Of a stretch of DNA of 64,000 bases, positions 35,833 to 45,402 are shown piece by piece (positions within the stretch are counted from its first letter, which is position 1; each line of letters starts with the position of its first letter). The stretch comes from an uncultured Candidatus Saccharibacteria bacterium (GTDB lineage Bacteria; Patescibacteriota; Saccharimonadia; Saccharimonadales; Saccharimonadaceae): positions 12,619 to 76,618 of the forward strand of contig CALHQH010000045.1 of assembly GCA_938036625.1 (NCBI GenBank). Reading direction: 5' to 3'. The notes below the pieces were generated by a model that saw only the letters and a list, made by a program, of their open reading frames with translations, ran no database searches and was not told where the DNA came from. The position numbers and the translations under genes are program-made.

Positions 35833-36245
35833 AAGAGGCCTTGAGCATCCAAAACCTCCACTTTCTCTATTGATTCTCTACTATTTCATTTGAGCAAGAG
35901 TAAGAAGCTGGTTGTCTAATCAGCTTTGAACCTGAAGTCATTCGTCAGTGAATGCCGACTCTTGTAATATTCTTGAAGAGAAAGCGGTATGAAAGAGAGT
36001 CGTGAAAATTGGTGGGCAACTTTGTGGTTTGAACAGACGAAGCGTTATATAACTAACGATAAATTTTAAGACGCTCAATTGCGAGAGCGCAGATATTAGC
36101 GAACCTACCGAAGACACTGGCAGCGTGGGCAAATCCCCTGAATGTTGAGTGTGCGAGGGCTTAGCGAGGTGATGGTGATAAATAAACACCCCAGTCATCC
36201 CCTGGGGTGTTTTGCGTTTTGCGTTGAAGGTGGCTTGGCCTGAGC
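35833..36245. other. 413-bp intergenic region, possible small RNA
   Basis: No convincing reading frame: an 86-residue minus-strand frame here has no start signal and no recognisable domain. The sequence is rich in short complementary segments and ends in a strong hairpin at 36185-36211. It could hold an untranslated RNA or simply gene debris. I recognise no tmRNA, RNase P, SRP or 6S signature. Confidence 0.3.
36185..36213. terminator. Strong hairpin terminator
   Basis: Perfect 10-bp stem AACACCCCAG / CTGGGGTGTT with a 7-base loop. T-rich on the plus strand and A/T-rich on the minus side, so it could serve either direction. Confidence 0.75.
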
Positions 36246-36500
36246 TTATTTTTTGATAAGCTTGAGGATAACCAGCAGCACAACTGCGCCAAAGAAGGCG
36301 GTCAGCAGGCTGGCGAAGTTAAAGCCAGTCAGCACATCGGCGCTGCCGCCCATCAGGCTGACGAGCCAGCCACCCAGCATTGCACCGATGATACCAACAA
36401 TAATGTTGGTCAGTGCGCCTGAGTCTGCGCCTTTATTTACCACCTTGGATGCCAGCCAGCCGGCAAGACCACCGATGATAAGCCATACGAGTATAGTCAT
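36246..36500 (-). CDS. GlsB/YeaQ/YmgE-family small membrane protein
   Basis: 84 residues, three hydrophobic segments with the family's Gly-rich turns: WLIIGGLAGWLASKVVNKG, NIIVGIIGAMLGGWLVSLMG and a C-terminal VVLLVILKLIKK. The family is linked to stress responses and envelope stability in other bacteria; the molecular action is unknown. A GAAGGAG Shine-Dalgarno lies 10 bases before the ATG. Confidence 0.9.
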   Translation of the reverse strand: MTILVWLIIGGLAGWLASKVVNKGADSGALTNIIVGIIGAMLGGWLVSLMGGSADVLTGFNFASLLTAFFGAVVLLVILKLIKK

Positions 36501-36561
36501 AGTTGATTGTCTCCTTCATTAATAGTTATCGTACTAGTATAGCATCTTTGGGGAGTAAAAG

Positions 36562-38715
36562 CTATGAGGACGCCTCTGGGCTGAAGGTGACTCGCCCGTC
36601 AGCTGCCCTCGCTACCACCGTCATGCCTTCGTGAATACGCCCATCGATCAGCTCCAGCGCTAGCGGGTCAAGAATACGCTTTTGCACTAAGCGCTTCAGT
36701 GGTCGGGCGCCGAAGCTCGGGTCGTAGCCATCGCGGGCTAGCATGTCGCGGATGCTATCATCAAACTGGAGCGTGATGTCGCGGCTGTCTTTGATCTGGC
36801 GGGCAACGCGCTCCAGCTGCACGTCAACGATGGCCCGCATGGCCTGCTCGTGAATACGGTCGAAGATCACGATGTCATCAATGCGGTTGAGGAACTCTGG
36901 GCGGAAATGCTGGCGTAGCACCTCACGCATTTTATTGTCCAGCACAGACAGGTCGTCACCGGTAAAGTCCATAATCATCTGTGAGCCAACGTTGCTGGTC
37001 ATGATGATAACGGTGTTACTAAAGTCGATCGTCCGGCCTTGGCCATCAGTCAGGCGGCCGTCATCGAGTACCTGGAGGAGCACGTTAAAGACATCGGGGT
37101 GAGCCTTCTCGATTTCATCAAACAATACCACGCTGTAGGGGCGGCGGCGCACTGCTTCGGTCAGTTGGCCGCCTTGGTCGTAGCCAACGTAGCCTGGTGG
37201 CGAGCCAATCAAGCGGGCTACGGCGTGGCGCTCCATGTATTCGCTCATATCAATGCGGATCATGGCGTGCTCATCGTCGAATAGTTCGCGGCACAGGCTG
37301 CGGGCTACCTCTGTTTTACCCACACCGGTGGGGCCAAGGAAGAGGAAGGAACCGATCGGCCGATTGGTATCACTGAGCCCAGCGCGTGAACGGCGAATAG
37401 CGCTGGCCACGGCAGCCACGGCGCGGTCTTGGCCGATGACTTGGCGGCCGATTGAGTCTTCAAGCTTGGTTAACTTACTTGATTCGCTTTCCATCAGTCG
37501 CTCCACAGGGATGCCCGTCCAGCGTGCTACCACACTGGCGATGTCATCAGGCGTGACTTCTTCGCGCAGTAAGCGGTCGGCTGGTGGGATGGTGGCTAGT
37601 TCCTGGCGGGCGGCGCTCAGCTTTTTCTCTAGCTCCGGCATATCGCCATATTTGATACGGCTGGCGGTTGCCAGATCGGCGTCGCGTTCGGCGATTTCTA
37701 ACTGTGAGCGCAGACTATCCATTTTTTCGGCAGCGGTGTTGACAGTCTGCAGAATGTCCTTTTCGTGCTGCCATTTGGTGTCAATCACCTCGGCCTGAGC
37801 GCGGAGGTCAGCGATCTGCTGCTTGATTTCTGCTTTGCGGGCCTTGGCGTGGTCGGATTTGTCTTTTTTGAGCGCGGCCTCTTCAATCTCCAGCTGCAAA
37901 CGGCGGTTATTAAGCCGATCCAGGCTAATCGGCACACTTTCCAGCTGCATCTTCAGTGCGCTGGTGGCTTCATCGAGCAGGTCAACCGCCTTATCAGGCA
38001 GAAAGCGGTCAGGCAAGTAGCGGGTAGACAGCCGCGCCGCCGCTACAATTGCATCATCAGCAATCTTAACGCCGTGGTGGACTTCGTACTTTTCCTTGAG
38101 GCCGCGCAAGATCGCGATGGTGTCGTCAAAGCTTGGCTCGCCAACATAGACTGGCTGAAAGCGCCGTTCTAGTGCTGCGTCTTTTTCGACATATTGGCGG
38201 TACTCGGCCAGCGTGGTGGCACCAATCATATGGAGCTTGCCGCGGGCCAGGGCGGGTTTAAGCATATTGCCGGCGTCCATACTGCCTTCGCCTTTGCCAG
38301 CGCCGACCATGGTGTGGATTTCATCGACGAAGAGGATGATCTCGCCAGCGGCTTCCTCTACCTCTTTTAATACGCCTTTGAGGCGCTCTTCAAACTGGCC
38401 ACGAAAGCTCGCACCTGCCAGCAAGCTGGAGATCTCCAGGCTAATCAGCTGCTTATCCCGCAGCGACGCCGGTACGTTGCCCTTAACAATGCGCTGCGCG
38501 AGCGCCTCAACGATGGCGGTTTTGCCCACACCCGGCTCGCCGATCAGCACCGGGTTATTCTTGGTGCGCCGGCTGAGGATCTGCATGGTGCGGCGGATTT
38601 CTTCATCCCGGCCGATGACCGGGTCGAGCTTGCCCTCACGCGCCAGAGCGGTGAGGTCGGTGCCGAACTGCTCGAGGGGTTTTTTGTTGTCTTGTTGGTT
38701 CATGGTTGGTGGCAT
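36562..38715 (-). CDS. clpB: ClpB-type AAA+ disaggregase without N-terminal domain
   Basis: Protein-disaggregating chaperone. 717 residues from ATG 38715, chosen because AAGGAGGG lies just before it; an in-frame ATG at 38799 lacks this. Nucleotide domain 1 has [20 protein letters not shown]. The ClpB middle coiled coil ([19 protein letters not shown] onward) is present but somewhat short. Nucleotide domain 2 has [23 protein letters not shown] and SNVGSQ. The usual 140-residue Clp-N domain is absent: the protein opens at [20 protein letters not shown]. No ClpP-binding loop was noticed. Controlled by CIRCE. Confidence 0.92.
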   Translation of the reverse strand: MPPTMNQQDNKKPLEQFGTDLTALAREGKLDPVIGRDEEIRRTMQILSRRTKNNPVLIGEPGVGKTAIVEALAQRIVKGNVPASLRDKQLISLEISSLLAGASFRGQFEERLKGVLKEVEEAAGEIILFVDEIHTMVGAGKGEGSMDAGNMLKPALARGKLHMIGATTLAEYRQYVEKDAALERRFQPVYVGEPSFDDTIAILRGLKEKYEVHHGVKIADDAIVAAARLSTRYLPDRFLPDKAVDLLDEATSALKMQLESVPISLDRLNNRRLQLEIEEAALKKDKSDHAKARKAEIKQQIADLRAQAEVIDTKWQHEKDILQTVNTAAEKMDSLRSQLEIAERDADLATASRIKYGDMPELEKKLSAARQELATIPPADRLLREEVTPDDIASVVARWTGIPVERLMESESSKLTKLEDSIGRQVIGQDRAVAAVASAIRRSRAGLSDTNRPIGSFLFLGPTGVGKTEVARSLCRELFDDEHAMIRIDMSEYMERHAVARLIGSPPGYVGYDQGGQLTEAVRRRPYSVVLFDEIEKAHPDVFNVLLQVLDDGRLTDGQGRTIDFSNTVIIMTSNVGSQMIMDFTGDDLSVLDNKMREVLRQHFRPEFLNRIDDIVIFDRIHEQAMRAIVDVQLERVARQIKDSRDITLQFDDSIRDMLARDGYDPSFGARPLKRLVQKRILDPLALELIDGRIHEGMTVVARAADGRVTFSPEASS

Positions 38716-38819
38716 ATATCCCTCCTTGTAGTTATGTAGTGCGGGCAACAGAACGCCCGGTGAGTTACTTAAAAACGGGTGGCCGATCGCGCTGGGCATC
38801 AGCCGCGCGGCCTATTGGT

Positions 38820-38848
38820 ATAGTAGCAAATTAGCACTCTCAGTGCAA
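38820..38848 (-). promoter_or_regulatory. clpB promoter
   Basis: On the minus strand: TTGCAC (38843-38848), 17-base spacer, TACTAT (38820-38825) preceded by TGC. About 98 bases of leader to ATG 38715. Confidence 0.6.
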
Positions 38849-38857
38849 GAGTGCTAA
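38831..38857. promoter_or_regulatory. CIRCE operator (HrcA site) of clpB
   Basis: Perfect consensus TTAGCACTC, 9-base spacer, GAGTGCTAA. It overlaps the clpB -35 box and spacer, so bound HrcA would block the promoter. HrcA is not encoded in this window. Confidence 0.95.
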
Positions 38858-39004
38858 CTAACGCGAGTTTTGATAGGTACACGTGACTTGCTTAGCGTTA
38901 GGTACGTATACTCATAAGAGCAATATAAGGCATTGATGTTTCAGCGACTAACCTCTCTGTGAGATCAAAAGGATATAGCAGCAATCAGTCTCCATTCTTT
39001 TGTG

Positions 39005-39010
39005 TATAAT
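39005..39010 (+). promoter_or_regulatory. -10 box TATAAT of the Nudix gene
   Basis: TATAAT, 7 bases before ATG 39018. It rules out the upstream in-frame TTG at 39000, which overlaps the promoter. Confidence 0.6.
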
Positions 39011-39017
39011 AGACGCC

Positions 39018-39518
39018 ATGACAAACATATATTTTACTCGGGCAATTCAGCCGGAGAATAACCAACCCCATTTCTTAGCCAAAGCACTTATTGTTGATGC
39101 GACTGGCAAAATTCTCGTCCTTGAGCGCAGTAATACGCATCCGCTCTTTCCACATGGTGCCGACCTGCCTGGTGGTATCGTCGAGCCTGGCGAGACACCA
39201 CTTGAGGCGGTAAGACGGGAAATAGAAGAAGAGACTGGCCTTGGCTTTGCGCCGAGCCAGCTGAGTGTGGCCTTCGAACACATACTGCCACACCCTGATG
39301 GCCAGCGGCTGAGCTATATGTGCTATGCGGCACTCGTTGATGGCGATGCGCCAGAAATTACCCTCAGCTGGGAGCACAGTAGCTACCAATGGCTCACACC
39401 AGACGAGCTTATGCAGCAGCCCATCACGCCGCAAACCGACTATCCCTTTGCGGCGGCGGTGCATTATATCAGCTCATTACGACACTATGTGCAGCAGGAG
39501 CGGCCAGAGCTGCTGTAA
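39018..39518 (+). CDS. Nudix (MutT-type) hydrolase
   Basis: 166 residues. A complete Nudix box is present (starts GGIVEPGETPLEAV, ends REIEEETGL). It hydrolyses nucleoside-diphosphate-linked compounds; the substrate cannot be told. The N-terminus includes FLAKALIVDATGKILVLER, typical for MutT-like members. A GGAGTAAT Shine-Dalgarno for the next gene lies 20 bases after the stop, suggesting one transcript with the nucleotidase-like gene. Confidence 0.9.
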   Translation: MTNIYFTRAIQPENNQPHFLAKALIVDATGKILVLERSNTHPLFPHGADLPGGIVEPGETPLEAVRREIEEETGLGFAPSQLSVAFEHILPHPDGQRLSYMCYAALVDGDAPEITLSWEHSSYQWLTPDELMQQPITPQTDYPFAAAVHYISSLRHYVQQERPELL

Positions 39519-39541
39519 TCAGTAAATAATAAAGGAGTAAT

Positions 39542-40201
39542 ATGGAACGAACAAAAAATGACAAACCTGCTATTGCCGTCGACCTTGATGATGTCGTCTT
39601 TCCGTGCGCTGAAGGGCTGGTGGCGGCATATAATGAGCATTATGGTACCAACTTCCAGCCCAACATATCACAGACGACGTGGGATGTATCGCCAGAGGAA
39701 GTGCAGGAGCGATTTAATGGGCTGCAATTGGGGACAACACCAGGCATGGCGAAGCCTGGTTGGTTTGAGGAGATGCAAGTCCCAGATAGAGAGACGATTG
39801 AGGCGTTGCGAAGACTAGCGGCCAAGTATCGACTCTATGCAGTCTCGGCTCGGCACTACGGCCTGGTAGATGTGACAAAGCAGAGTATCGAAAAGTATTT
39901 GCCTGGTGTCTTTGAGCAGGTTATTTTGACGCAGCGGCCCGTCGAAACCGAGGACGGCATTAAGATAATGACCGACTCAAAGACAGAGATATACCGGCAG
40001 TATAATATGGAGGTTGCAATTGATGACTCGCCGCATCACCTCGAGCGTGGCCTTGCAGGAGATGATGCACCGCTTGGCTTAGCAATTTTATTTGGCGAAC
40101 GGCCATGGCATCCAGGCGCTACGATTGATGATCCGCGCGCTATTGAGTGCCGCACCTGGGCGGAGGCGGAAGAGGCTATTGCTCGATATTTCGCTTGGTA
40201 A
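39542..40201 (+). CDS. HAD-like hydrolase, possible 5'-nucleotidase
   Basis: 219 residues. HAD motif I is AVDLDDVVFP (two catalytic Asp), motif II is likely the Ser in YAVSARHYG, and motif IV is AIDDSPHHLE. The arrangement resembles 5'(3')-deoxyribonucleotidases and other C1-cap HAD phosphatases. The substrate is unproven. Co-transcribed with the upstream Nudix gene (24-base gap with AAAGGAG), so a nucleotide-related role is plausible. Confidence 0.75.
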   Translation: MERTKNDKPAIAVDLDDVVFPCAEGLVAAYNEHYGTNFQPNISQTTWDVSPEEVQERFNGLQLGTTPGMAKPGWFEEMQVPDRETIEALRRLAAKYRLYAVSARHYGLVDVTKQSIEKYLPGVFEQVILTQRPVETEDGIKIMTDSKTEIYRQYNMEVAIDDSPHHLERGLAGDDAPLGLAILFGERPWHPGATIDDPRAIECRTWAEAEEAIARYFAW

Positions 40202-40269
40202 ATTTGAGTGAGAAACATCTGGCTCTGGATAATACACTGATTGCCTTGCAATCTGTATGTAGGATGGGC

Positions 40270-40275
40270 TACTAT
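40270..40275 (+). promoter_or_regulatory. -10 box TACTAT of the YhhN-like gene
   Basis: TACTAT, 7 bases before ATG 40283. Supports that ATG over an in-frame ATG at 40241. Confidence 0.5.
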
Positions 40276-40282
40276 ATTTTCT

Positions 40283-41023
40283 ATGAATCTAACGATGAAA
40301 CTAACGAGACTCTTGAGAGTTCTCTGGCCAGTACTACTCTGCGCAGTGGTGTGGCAGCTACTGCAGTTTGCTCCGGCAGACCAGTGGTGGTGGCTACAAA
40401 AAGCAATGAGCCCACTCACGACGATGATGATTTTTCTTGCAGCTTGGCGCTATAGCGATCGGCAGCAGCCAACGACGTGGCTCCTTCTCGTAGCGCTTGT
40501 GCTGTTTGCTGTGGCTGACTCGCTGGTGGCGTTCTTGCCCTTCTCGCATCTCATCGTTGGGCTGGGGGTGTCTTTGCTGGCGTATCTGGTGCTCTGTGTT
40601 ATAAATTTGTGGCGTCTCATCTTTGCCCTTGCGAAGGGATCTGCCAGGCGCATAAATTGGGGATTGCTGCTAGCTACCTTCATGGGCAATGCAATAATGG
40701 TATATTCGACACTGCACAACGTGTTGCCGCGTGTAGGAAGCCCGCTCCTTGCTGGAGCAATAAAAGTGTATGCTGCTGTACTTATGGTGCTGATGACGAG
40801 CGGGGCAGCGGCAGCTCTGACAGAATATCGACTACGGTGGAGCGTGGGCAGTTGTAATGGGACAATACTTGCTGCCTCGGAGTCGGCCCTTGCGCTGCAG
40901 CTCTTTGGCAAAGCATCTGAGGCATGGATTATCTATAGCATTATGCCATTGTATTGGTGTGGCCTCGTCTCCTATGTTGTGGCAAGCCGACCAAAGAAGG
41001 AGCGGCTTACATCGCGAGTGTAG
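40283..41023 (+). CDS. Multi-pass membrane protein, YhhN/TMEM86-like
   Basis: 246 residues with about seven to eight hydrophobic segments. The order WLLLVALVLFAVADSLVAFL, then GLGVSLLAYLVL, then a long helix with ALAKGSARRINWG recalls the YhhN family, whose eukaryotic members are lysoplasmalogenases. The similarity rests on pattern only, so the function is tentative. Confidence 0.55.
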   Translation: MNLTMKLTRLLRVLWPVLLCAVVWQLLQFAPADQWWWLQKAMSPLTTMMIFLAAWRYSDRQQPTTWLLLVALVLFAVADSLVAFLPFSHLIVGLGVSLLAYLVLCVINLWRLIFALAKGSARRINWGLLLATFMGNAIMVYSTLHNVLPRVGSPLLAGAIKVYAAVLMVLMTSGAAAALTEYRLRWSVGSCNGTILAASESALALQLFGKASEAWIIYSIMPLYWCGLVSYVVASRPKKERLTSRV

Positions 41024-41089
41024 CGCCCTAAAAGATGTGGGGAGGCTCAGTTGGCCTCTTGCACAAATCTAGTATCTCACCACTATACA

Positions 41090-41098
41090 TGCTACAAT
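41090..41098 (+). promoter_or_regulatory. Extended -10 TGCTACAAT of uvrA
   Basis: TGC plus TACAAT, 8 bases before ATG 41107. No LexA-type palindrome was recognised. Confidence 0.6.
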
Positions 41099-41106
41099 AA
41101 GACGAT

Positions 41107-43941
41107 ATGTCGGAGCAGATACGGATTGTTGGGGCGCGCCAGAATAACCTCAAAGATGTCAGCGTAACCATTCCACGCGATCAGTTTGTGGTAGTGACGG
41201 GCCTGAGTGGTAGCGGTAAGTCGAGCCTCGTCTTTGACACGATCTACGCTGAGGGACAGCGCCGCTATGTGGAGAGTTTAAGCAGCTATGCCCGGCAGTT
41301 CCTTGGCATTATGGATAAGCCCGACGTTGACTCCATTGATGGCCTGAGCCCCAGTATCAGCATCGACCAAAAGTCGACGAGCCGCAACCCGCGCTCCACT
41401 GTCGCTACAGTGACAGAAATCTACGACTATTTACGCCTGCTCTTTGCTCGGGTGGGGGTGCCGCATTGCCCAGCTCTTATGCCCGATGGCACGCGCTGTG
41501 GCAAGCCTGTCCAGCGCCGGACAGCTCAGTCTATTATCGACGAAATTATGAAACTTCCTGAGGGGAGCAAGCTCATGCTGCTGGCACCGATCGTGAGCCA
41601 AAAGAAAGGGGAGTTTGCCCACATCCCCGAGCAGTACATGCGCAGTGGCTTTGCGCGGGCTCGGGTAGATGGCGTGGTGTATGCGCTTGATGAGTTCCCG
41701 GAACTACAGAAGAGCTATAAGCATGATATTGAGCTGGTGGTTGATCGTGTCGTGATGGCGCCAACGATGGTGAGCCGCATCTCGCAGTCGGTCGAGCAAG
41801 CGCTGGAGCTTGCGAGTGGAGTTGTGCAGGTGTTAGACGCCACGAGTGGGGAAATCACGACGTATAGTCAGCGCTATGCCTGTATGGATCACCCAGGCGA
41901 GGATATTCCCGAGCTTGAGCCGCGGCTCTTTAGTTTCAACGCGCCGCAGGGGGCGTGTCCGGTTTGCACGGGCCTCGGCACACGCCTGGAAGTTGACCCG
42001 GAGCTCATCCTTAACCCCAATCTGACGATTGCCGAGGGAGCGATCCGCCCCTTCAACCGCTTCAACGCCGAAGCGTGGTACATGAAGCGTCTCGCCGCGG
42101 TGGCTGAGGAGCACGGTTTTAGCTTGCACGTACCCGTCAAGGAGCTGGGTGATGATGCTGTGCAGAAGGTGCTCTATGGCACAGGCACGCAAAAATACCG
42201 TATTCACCTCAGTGGTAATCGCTATTATGACTCGACCTACGAAGGGGTCATCCCCAACCTCGAGCGTCGCCATCGCGAGACCGATAGTGAGTTTATGCGC
42301 AAAGATATCGAGCGCTTCATGCGGGAGCGGAAGTGTACGGCCTGCAAGGGTGCGCGGCTCAAACCAGTGGTGCTGGCAGTGACAGTCAATGGCCTCTCCA
42401 TTATGGATATTTGCAATCTGGACGTCGCCAATGCGCTGGATATGATAGGCCAGCTGGAATTTAGTACAGAACAGCAGCACATCGTTAAGCTTGTTGTCAA
42501 AGAAATCATGGCGCGGCTGGGCTTTATGAACAATGTCGGGCTCAGTTACCTTGAGCTGGGGCGAGCAGCGAACACGCTCAGTGGTGGTGAGGCGCAGCGT
42601 ATTCGCCTCGCGACGCAGATTGGTAGTGGCCTGCAGGGGGTGCTGTATGTGCTGGATGAGCCATCGATTGGCCTCCATCAGCGTGACAACGATCGCCTTA
42701 TCCAGACGCTCAAGAATCTACGCGACCTAGGTAATACCGTGCTTGTGGTAGAGCACGACGAAGATACGATTGCGGCGGCTGACTATCTGGTGGATGTTGG
42801 GCCAGGCGCTGGCGTGCACGGTGGGGAGATCGTGGCACACGGTACGCCAGCAGAGGTAGCACGCATGCCACAGAGCATCACCGGTCGGTATCTGTCTGGT
42901 GCGGAGAAGATCCCAGTGCCAGCTCAGCGTCGTCCGATTGAGCAGGGCCGTGCACTAATAATCCGCGGGGCACGCGAGAATAATCTCAAGAATATCGACG
43001 TCACCATCCCGCTTGGTGTCCTCACGCTGGTGACAGGGGTGAGTGGCAGTGGTAAGTCGACGCTCGTCAATAGCATTCTCGCGAGCGAGCTCACTGCCCG
43101 CTTGCACCGTGCCCAAGCAGTGCCAGGTGCACATGATGCAATCGATGGGGTCGAGCAGCTCGATAAAGCAATTGTCATCGACCAGTCGGCAATCGGCCGC
43201 ACTCCGCGCTCCAACCCTGCCACCTATACCGGCGTATTCACACAGATTCGCGAGCTTTTTGCGGGCACACCCGAGGCGAATATCCGCGGCTACAAGCCAG
43301 GGCGCTTTAGCTTCAACGTTAAGGGTGGGCGCTGCGAGCACTGCCAGGGCGATGGCGTCATTAAGATAGAGATGCACTTCTTGCCTGATGTCTATATCCA
43401 ATGCCCCGAATGTCATGGTAAACGTTATAATCGTGAGGCGCTTGAGATCACCTATAAAGGTAAGACGATTAGCGACGTCCTGGATATGACGGTCGAGCAA
43501 GCCTGTGAGTTCTTCGCTAACATTCCTGCGATCGCTCGCAAATTGACGACGATCAATGAAGTGGGCCTTGGCTATATCAAGCTCGGCCAGCCCGCCACGA
43601 CCTTTAGCGGTGGCGAGGCGCAGCGCATTAAGCTTGCCACCGAGCTAAGCCGGCGCACGACTGGCAAGACACTCTATATTCTCGATGAGCCGACTACTGG
43701 CCTGCATACCGCTGACGTCAAGAAGCTACTCGAGATCCTCCAGCGCCTCGTAGCGGGCGGCAACAGCATGGTTATCATTGAGCATAATCTTGAGGTTATC
43801 AAGTGCGCCGACCATATTATTGACATGGGCCCCGAAGGCGGGCAGGGCGGCGGCACCGTCATCGCCAGCGGTACACCCGAAGAAGTCGCGCATAACCCAG
43901 CATCGTTTACCGGGAAGTATTTGCGGCCACTGTTGGGCTAA
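41107..43941 (+). CDS. uvrA: Excinuclease ABC subunit A
   Basis: Damage-recognition ATPase of nucleotide excision repair. 944 residues. Two ABC modules: Walker A GLSGSGKSSLVFDT (near 33) and GVSGSGKSTLVNSI (near 640); signatures LSGGEAQRIRLATQIG and FSGGEAQRIKLATELS. Zinc-finger cysteines are present in ACPVCTGLGT, RKCTACKGARLKP and the C-terminal GRCEHCQGDG...CPECHGKRYN pair. UvrB and UvrC are not in the window; the UvrD/PcrA helicase is at 1.2 kb. Confidence 0.97.
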   Translation: MSEQIRIVGARQNNLKDVSVTIPRDQFVVVTGLSGSGKSSLVFDTIYAEGQRRYVESLSSYARQFLGIMDKPDVDSIDGLSPSISIDQKSTSRNPRSTVATVTEIYDYLRLLFARVGVPHCPALMPDGTRCGKPVQRRTAQSIIDEIMKLPEGSKLMLLAPIVSQKKGEFAHIPEQYMRSGFARARVDGVVYALDEFPELQKSYKHDIELVVDRVVMAPTMVSRISQSVEQALELASGVVQVLDATSGEITTYSQRYACMDHPGEDIPELEPRLFSFNAPQGACPVCTGLGTRLEVDPELILNPNLTIAEGAIRPFNRFNAEAWYMKRLAAVAEEHGFSLHVPVKELGDDAVQKVLYGTGTQKYRIHLSGNRYYDSTYEGVIPNLERRHRETDSEFMRKDIERFMRERKCTACKGARLKPVVLAVTVNGLSIMDICNLDVANALDMIGQLEFSTEQQHIVKLVVKEIMARLGFMNNVGLSYLELGRAANTLSGGEAQRIRLATQIGSGLQGVLYVLDEPSIGLHQRDNDRLIQTLKNLRDLGNTVLVVEHDEDTIAAADYLVDVGPGAGVHGGEIVAHGTPAEVARMPQSITGRYLSGAEKIPVPAQRRPIEQGRALIIRGARENNLKNIDVTIPLGVLTLVTGVSGSGKSTLVNSILASELTARLHRAQAVPGAHDAIDGVEQLDKAIVIDQSAIGRTPRSNPATYTGVFTQIRELFAGTPEANIRGYKPGRFSFNVKGGRCEHCQGDGVIKIEMHFLPDVYIQCPECHGKRYNREALEITYKGKTISDVLDMTVEQACEFFANIPAIARKLTTINEVGLGYIKLGQPATTFSGGEAQRIKLATELSRRTTGKTLYILDEPTTGLHTADVKKLLEILQRLVAGGNSMVIIEHNLEVIKCADHIIDMGPEGGQGGGTVIASGTPEEVAHNPASFTGKYLRPLLG

Positions 43942-43976
43942 TAGTACTATGTCAAAACCAAGGCAAAATATCCAAC

Positions 43977-44507
43977 ATGAGATCAAAACAGTCACAACCT
44001 GATAGGCACTCATATCGCACCGCCATTCTTCGCTATGCCCAGCGCGATCAAGCGATGCGCCAGCAGTACTTGACTGGTGGCGGGGCGTGGGATGCATCGC
44101 TCGATGCTGACTCGACTGAATTTTTGCGTACGATTGTGGCGGCGATCGGCTGGCCAACACTACATATGGTGGGTAAGGAGGCTTCGGCTGCGGCGTGGTT
44201 GTTACTACAGCATTCACCAGATATCGACTTTATGGAGTACTGTCTTGAGCTAATGAAGGCAGCGCCACGTGGCGAGGTAGCGCTGCGCGATATAGCCTTC
44301 CTCGAGGATCGGGTGTGTTTGCTGCGTGGTCGGCCACAGATATATGGCTCGCAGTTTCAGGGGCGGGGTAAAACCCTTCGTCTCTACCCAGTCGAAGATG
44401 CTGAGCGGCTTGATGAGCGCCGTGCAGCGATGGGTCTGCTGCCATTTGCAGAGTACGAAAAGCAGATTCGTCAGATGTATGGTGATGAGCCGCTGGCTGG
44501 CAGATAA
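43977..44507 (+). CDS. DUF6624-like protein
   Basis: 176 residues, helical. Key features are IGWPTLHMVGKEASAAAWLLLQHS, DIDFMEYCLELM, FLEDRVCLLRGRPQIYGSQF and the C-terminal RRAAMGLLPFAEYEKQI. These match my memory of DUF6624, a domain of unknown function. No signal peptide. It lies 35 bases after uvrA without a clear promoter or Shine-Dalgarno and may be co-transcribed. A terminator follows. Confidence 0.7.
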   Translation: MRSKQSQPDRHSYRTAILRYAQRDQAMRQQYLTGGGAWDASLDADSTEFLRTIVAAIGWPTLHMVGKEASAAAWLLLQHSPDIDFMEYCLELMKAAPRGEVALRDIAFLEDRVCLLRGRPQIYGSQFQGRGKTLRLYPVEDAERLDERRAAMGLLPFAEYEKQIRQMYGDEPLAGR

Positions 44508-44551
44508 GAGGCGCAGCACAACAACATCGGATAATCGAACAAAGCCAAAGC

Positions 44552-44584
44552 AAAGAGCCAGCTACTCATACGCTGACTCTTTTT
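44552..44584. terminator. Terminator between convergent genes
   Basis: AAAGAGCCAGC / GCTGACTCTTT, 11-bp stem with one mismatch, 9-base loop, T-run. Confidence 0.7.
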
Positions 44585-44604
44585 ACACAAATAGTGTGAG
44601 GAGG

Positions 44605-45273
44605 TTATTTCTTCGTTCGCTTGCCCTTGCGCAGCATAACAGAAAACTGATATTTGAGCTTATCGCGGGTTGATTTTTGTTTGAGCGCATGGATGACCAT
44701 CGGTGCAACAGAGATAAGGATGATAATAATTGCGGTTACCTCAATATTAACACCAGCTTTGGTGAGGATTGCGCCCGCAAAGTAGCCAAGGTAGGTGAAG
44801 ATGGCGGCCCATAGCGCACCCCCGACGATGTTGAATAAGAGGAAGGTGTTGTAGTGCATCTTGCTCGCACCAGCTACGATTGGGGCAAAGGTGCGCACGA
44901 TGGGCACAAAGCGCGCCAGGACGATGGTCAGTGAGCCATGCTTTTGGTAAAATTGCTCGGCCTGCTCGAGGTATTTTTTCTTAAAAAAGCGCGAGTTGGG
45001 CTTGAGAAAAAGCTTGCGCCCGACTTTGTGACCAAAGGCATAGCCAGTGCTATCGCCAAGGATTGCCATAAGAGCGATCGCTGCAACAAAGAGGTGAATA
45101 TTGAGTGGGTGGCCAAATAGGCGAAGGATCTCTTGATTTACCATATAGCCTGCCGTAAAGAGGAGGCTGTCCCCCGGTAAGACAAAGCCGATCAAGAGGC
45201 CAGACTCTGCATAGACCACGAGCAAAACCGCGGCAATGCCGAGGCCAGTAATTGCATGTATAAGTGATTCCAT
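44605..45273 (-). CDS. DedA-family membrane protein
   Basis: 222 residues, about five membrane segments. Family-typical ESGLLIGFVLPGDSLLFTAGYM, GDSTGYAFGHKVGRKLF, and ARFVPIVRTFAPIVAGASKM followed by NIVGGALWAAIFTYLGYFAG. DedA proteins are thought to act as lipid carriers (undecaprenyl phosphate or phospholipid flipping), which would fit cell-wall recycling here. The basic C-terminus (MLRKGKRTKK) is likely cytoplasmic. Confidence 0.93.
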   Translation of the reverse strand: MESLIHAITGLGIAAVLLVVYAESGLLIGFVLPGDSLLFTAGYMVNQEILRLFGHPLNIHLFVAAIALMAILGDSTGYAFGHKVGRKLFLKPNSRFFKKKYLEQAEQFYQKHGSLTIVLARFVPIVRTFAPIVAGASKMHYNTFLLFNIVGGALWAAIFTYLGYFAGAILTKAGVNIEVTAIIIILISVAPMVIHALKQKSTRDKLKYQFSVMLRKGKRTKK

Positions 45274-45281
45274 CGCGCTTT

Positions 45282-45290
45282 AGTATACCA
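45282..45290 (-). promoter_or_regulatory. Extended -10 TGGTATACT of dedA
   Basis: On the minus strand, 8 bases before ATG 45273. Confidence 0.6.
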
Positions 45291-45345
45291 TACTTTGCTC
45301 GGGGAAGGGAGTTCTTTGCTGCTTTTGGCTCACCTGGCACAAAAA

Positions 45346-45354
45346 TGTTATACT
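45346..45354 (+). promoter_or_regulatory. Extended -10 TGTTATACT of the L25 gene
   Basis: About 48 bases before ATG 45403, which has an AAAGGAG Shine-Dalgarno: a conventional leadered start. Confidence 0.55.
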
Positions 45355-45402
45355 AAAGAGGCAATATTACTTAACTCCGGAAACATATCCGAAAGGAGAA
45401 CT

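Noticed and set aside
35938..36198. 86-codon minus-strand frame
   Set aside because: Crosses the terminator hairpin, has no Shine-Dalgarno or -10 and no domain.
41833..42678. 281-codon minus-strand frame
   Set aside because: Antisense to uvrA, which is certain; no domain or promoter.
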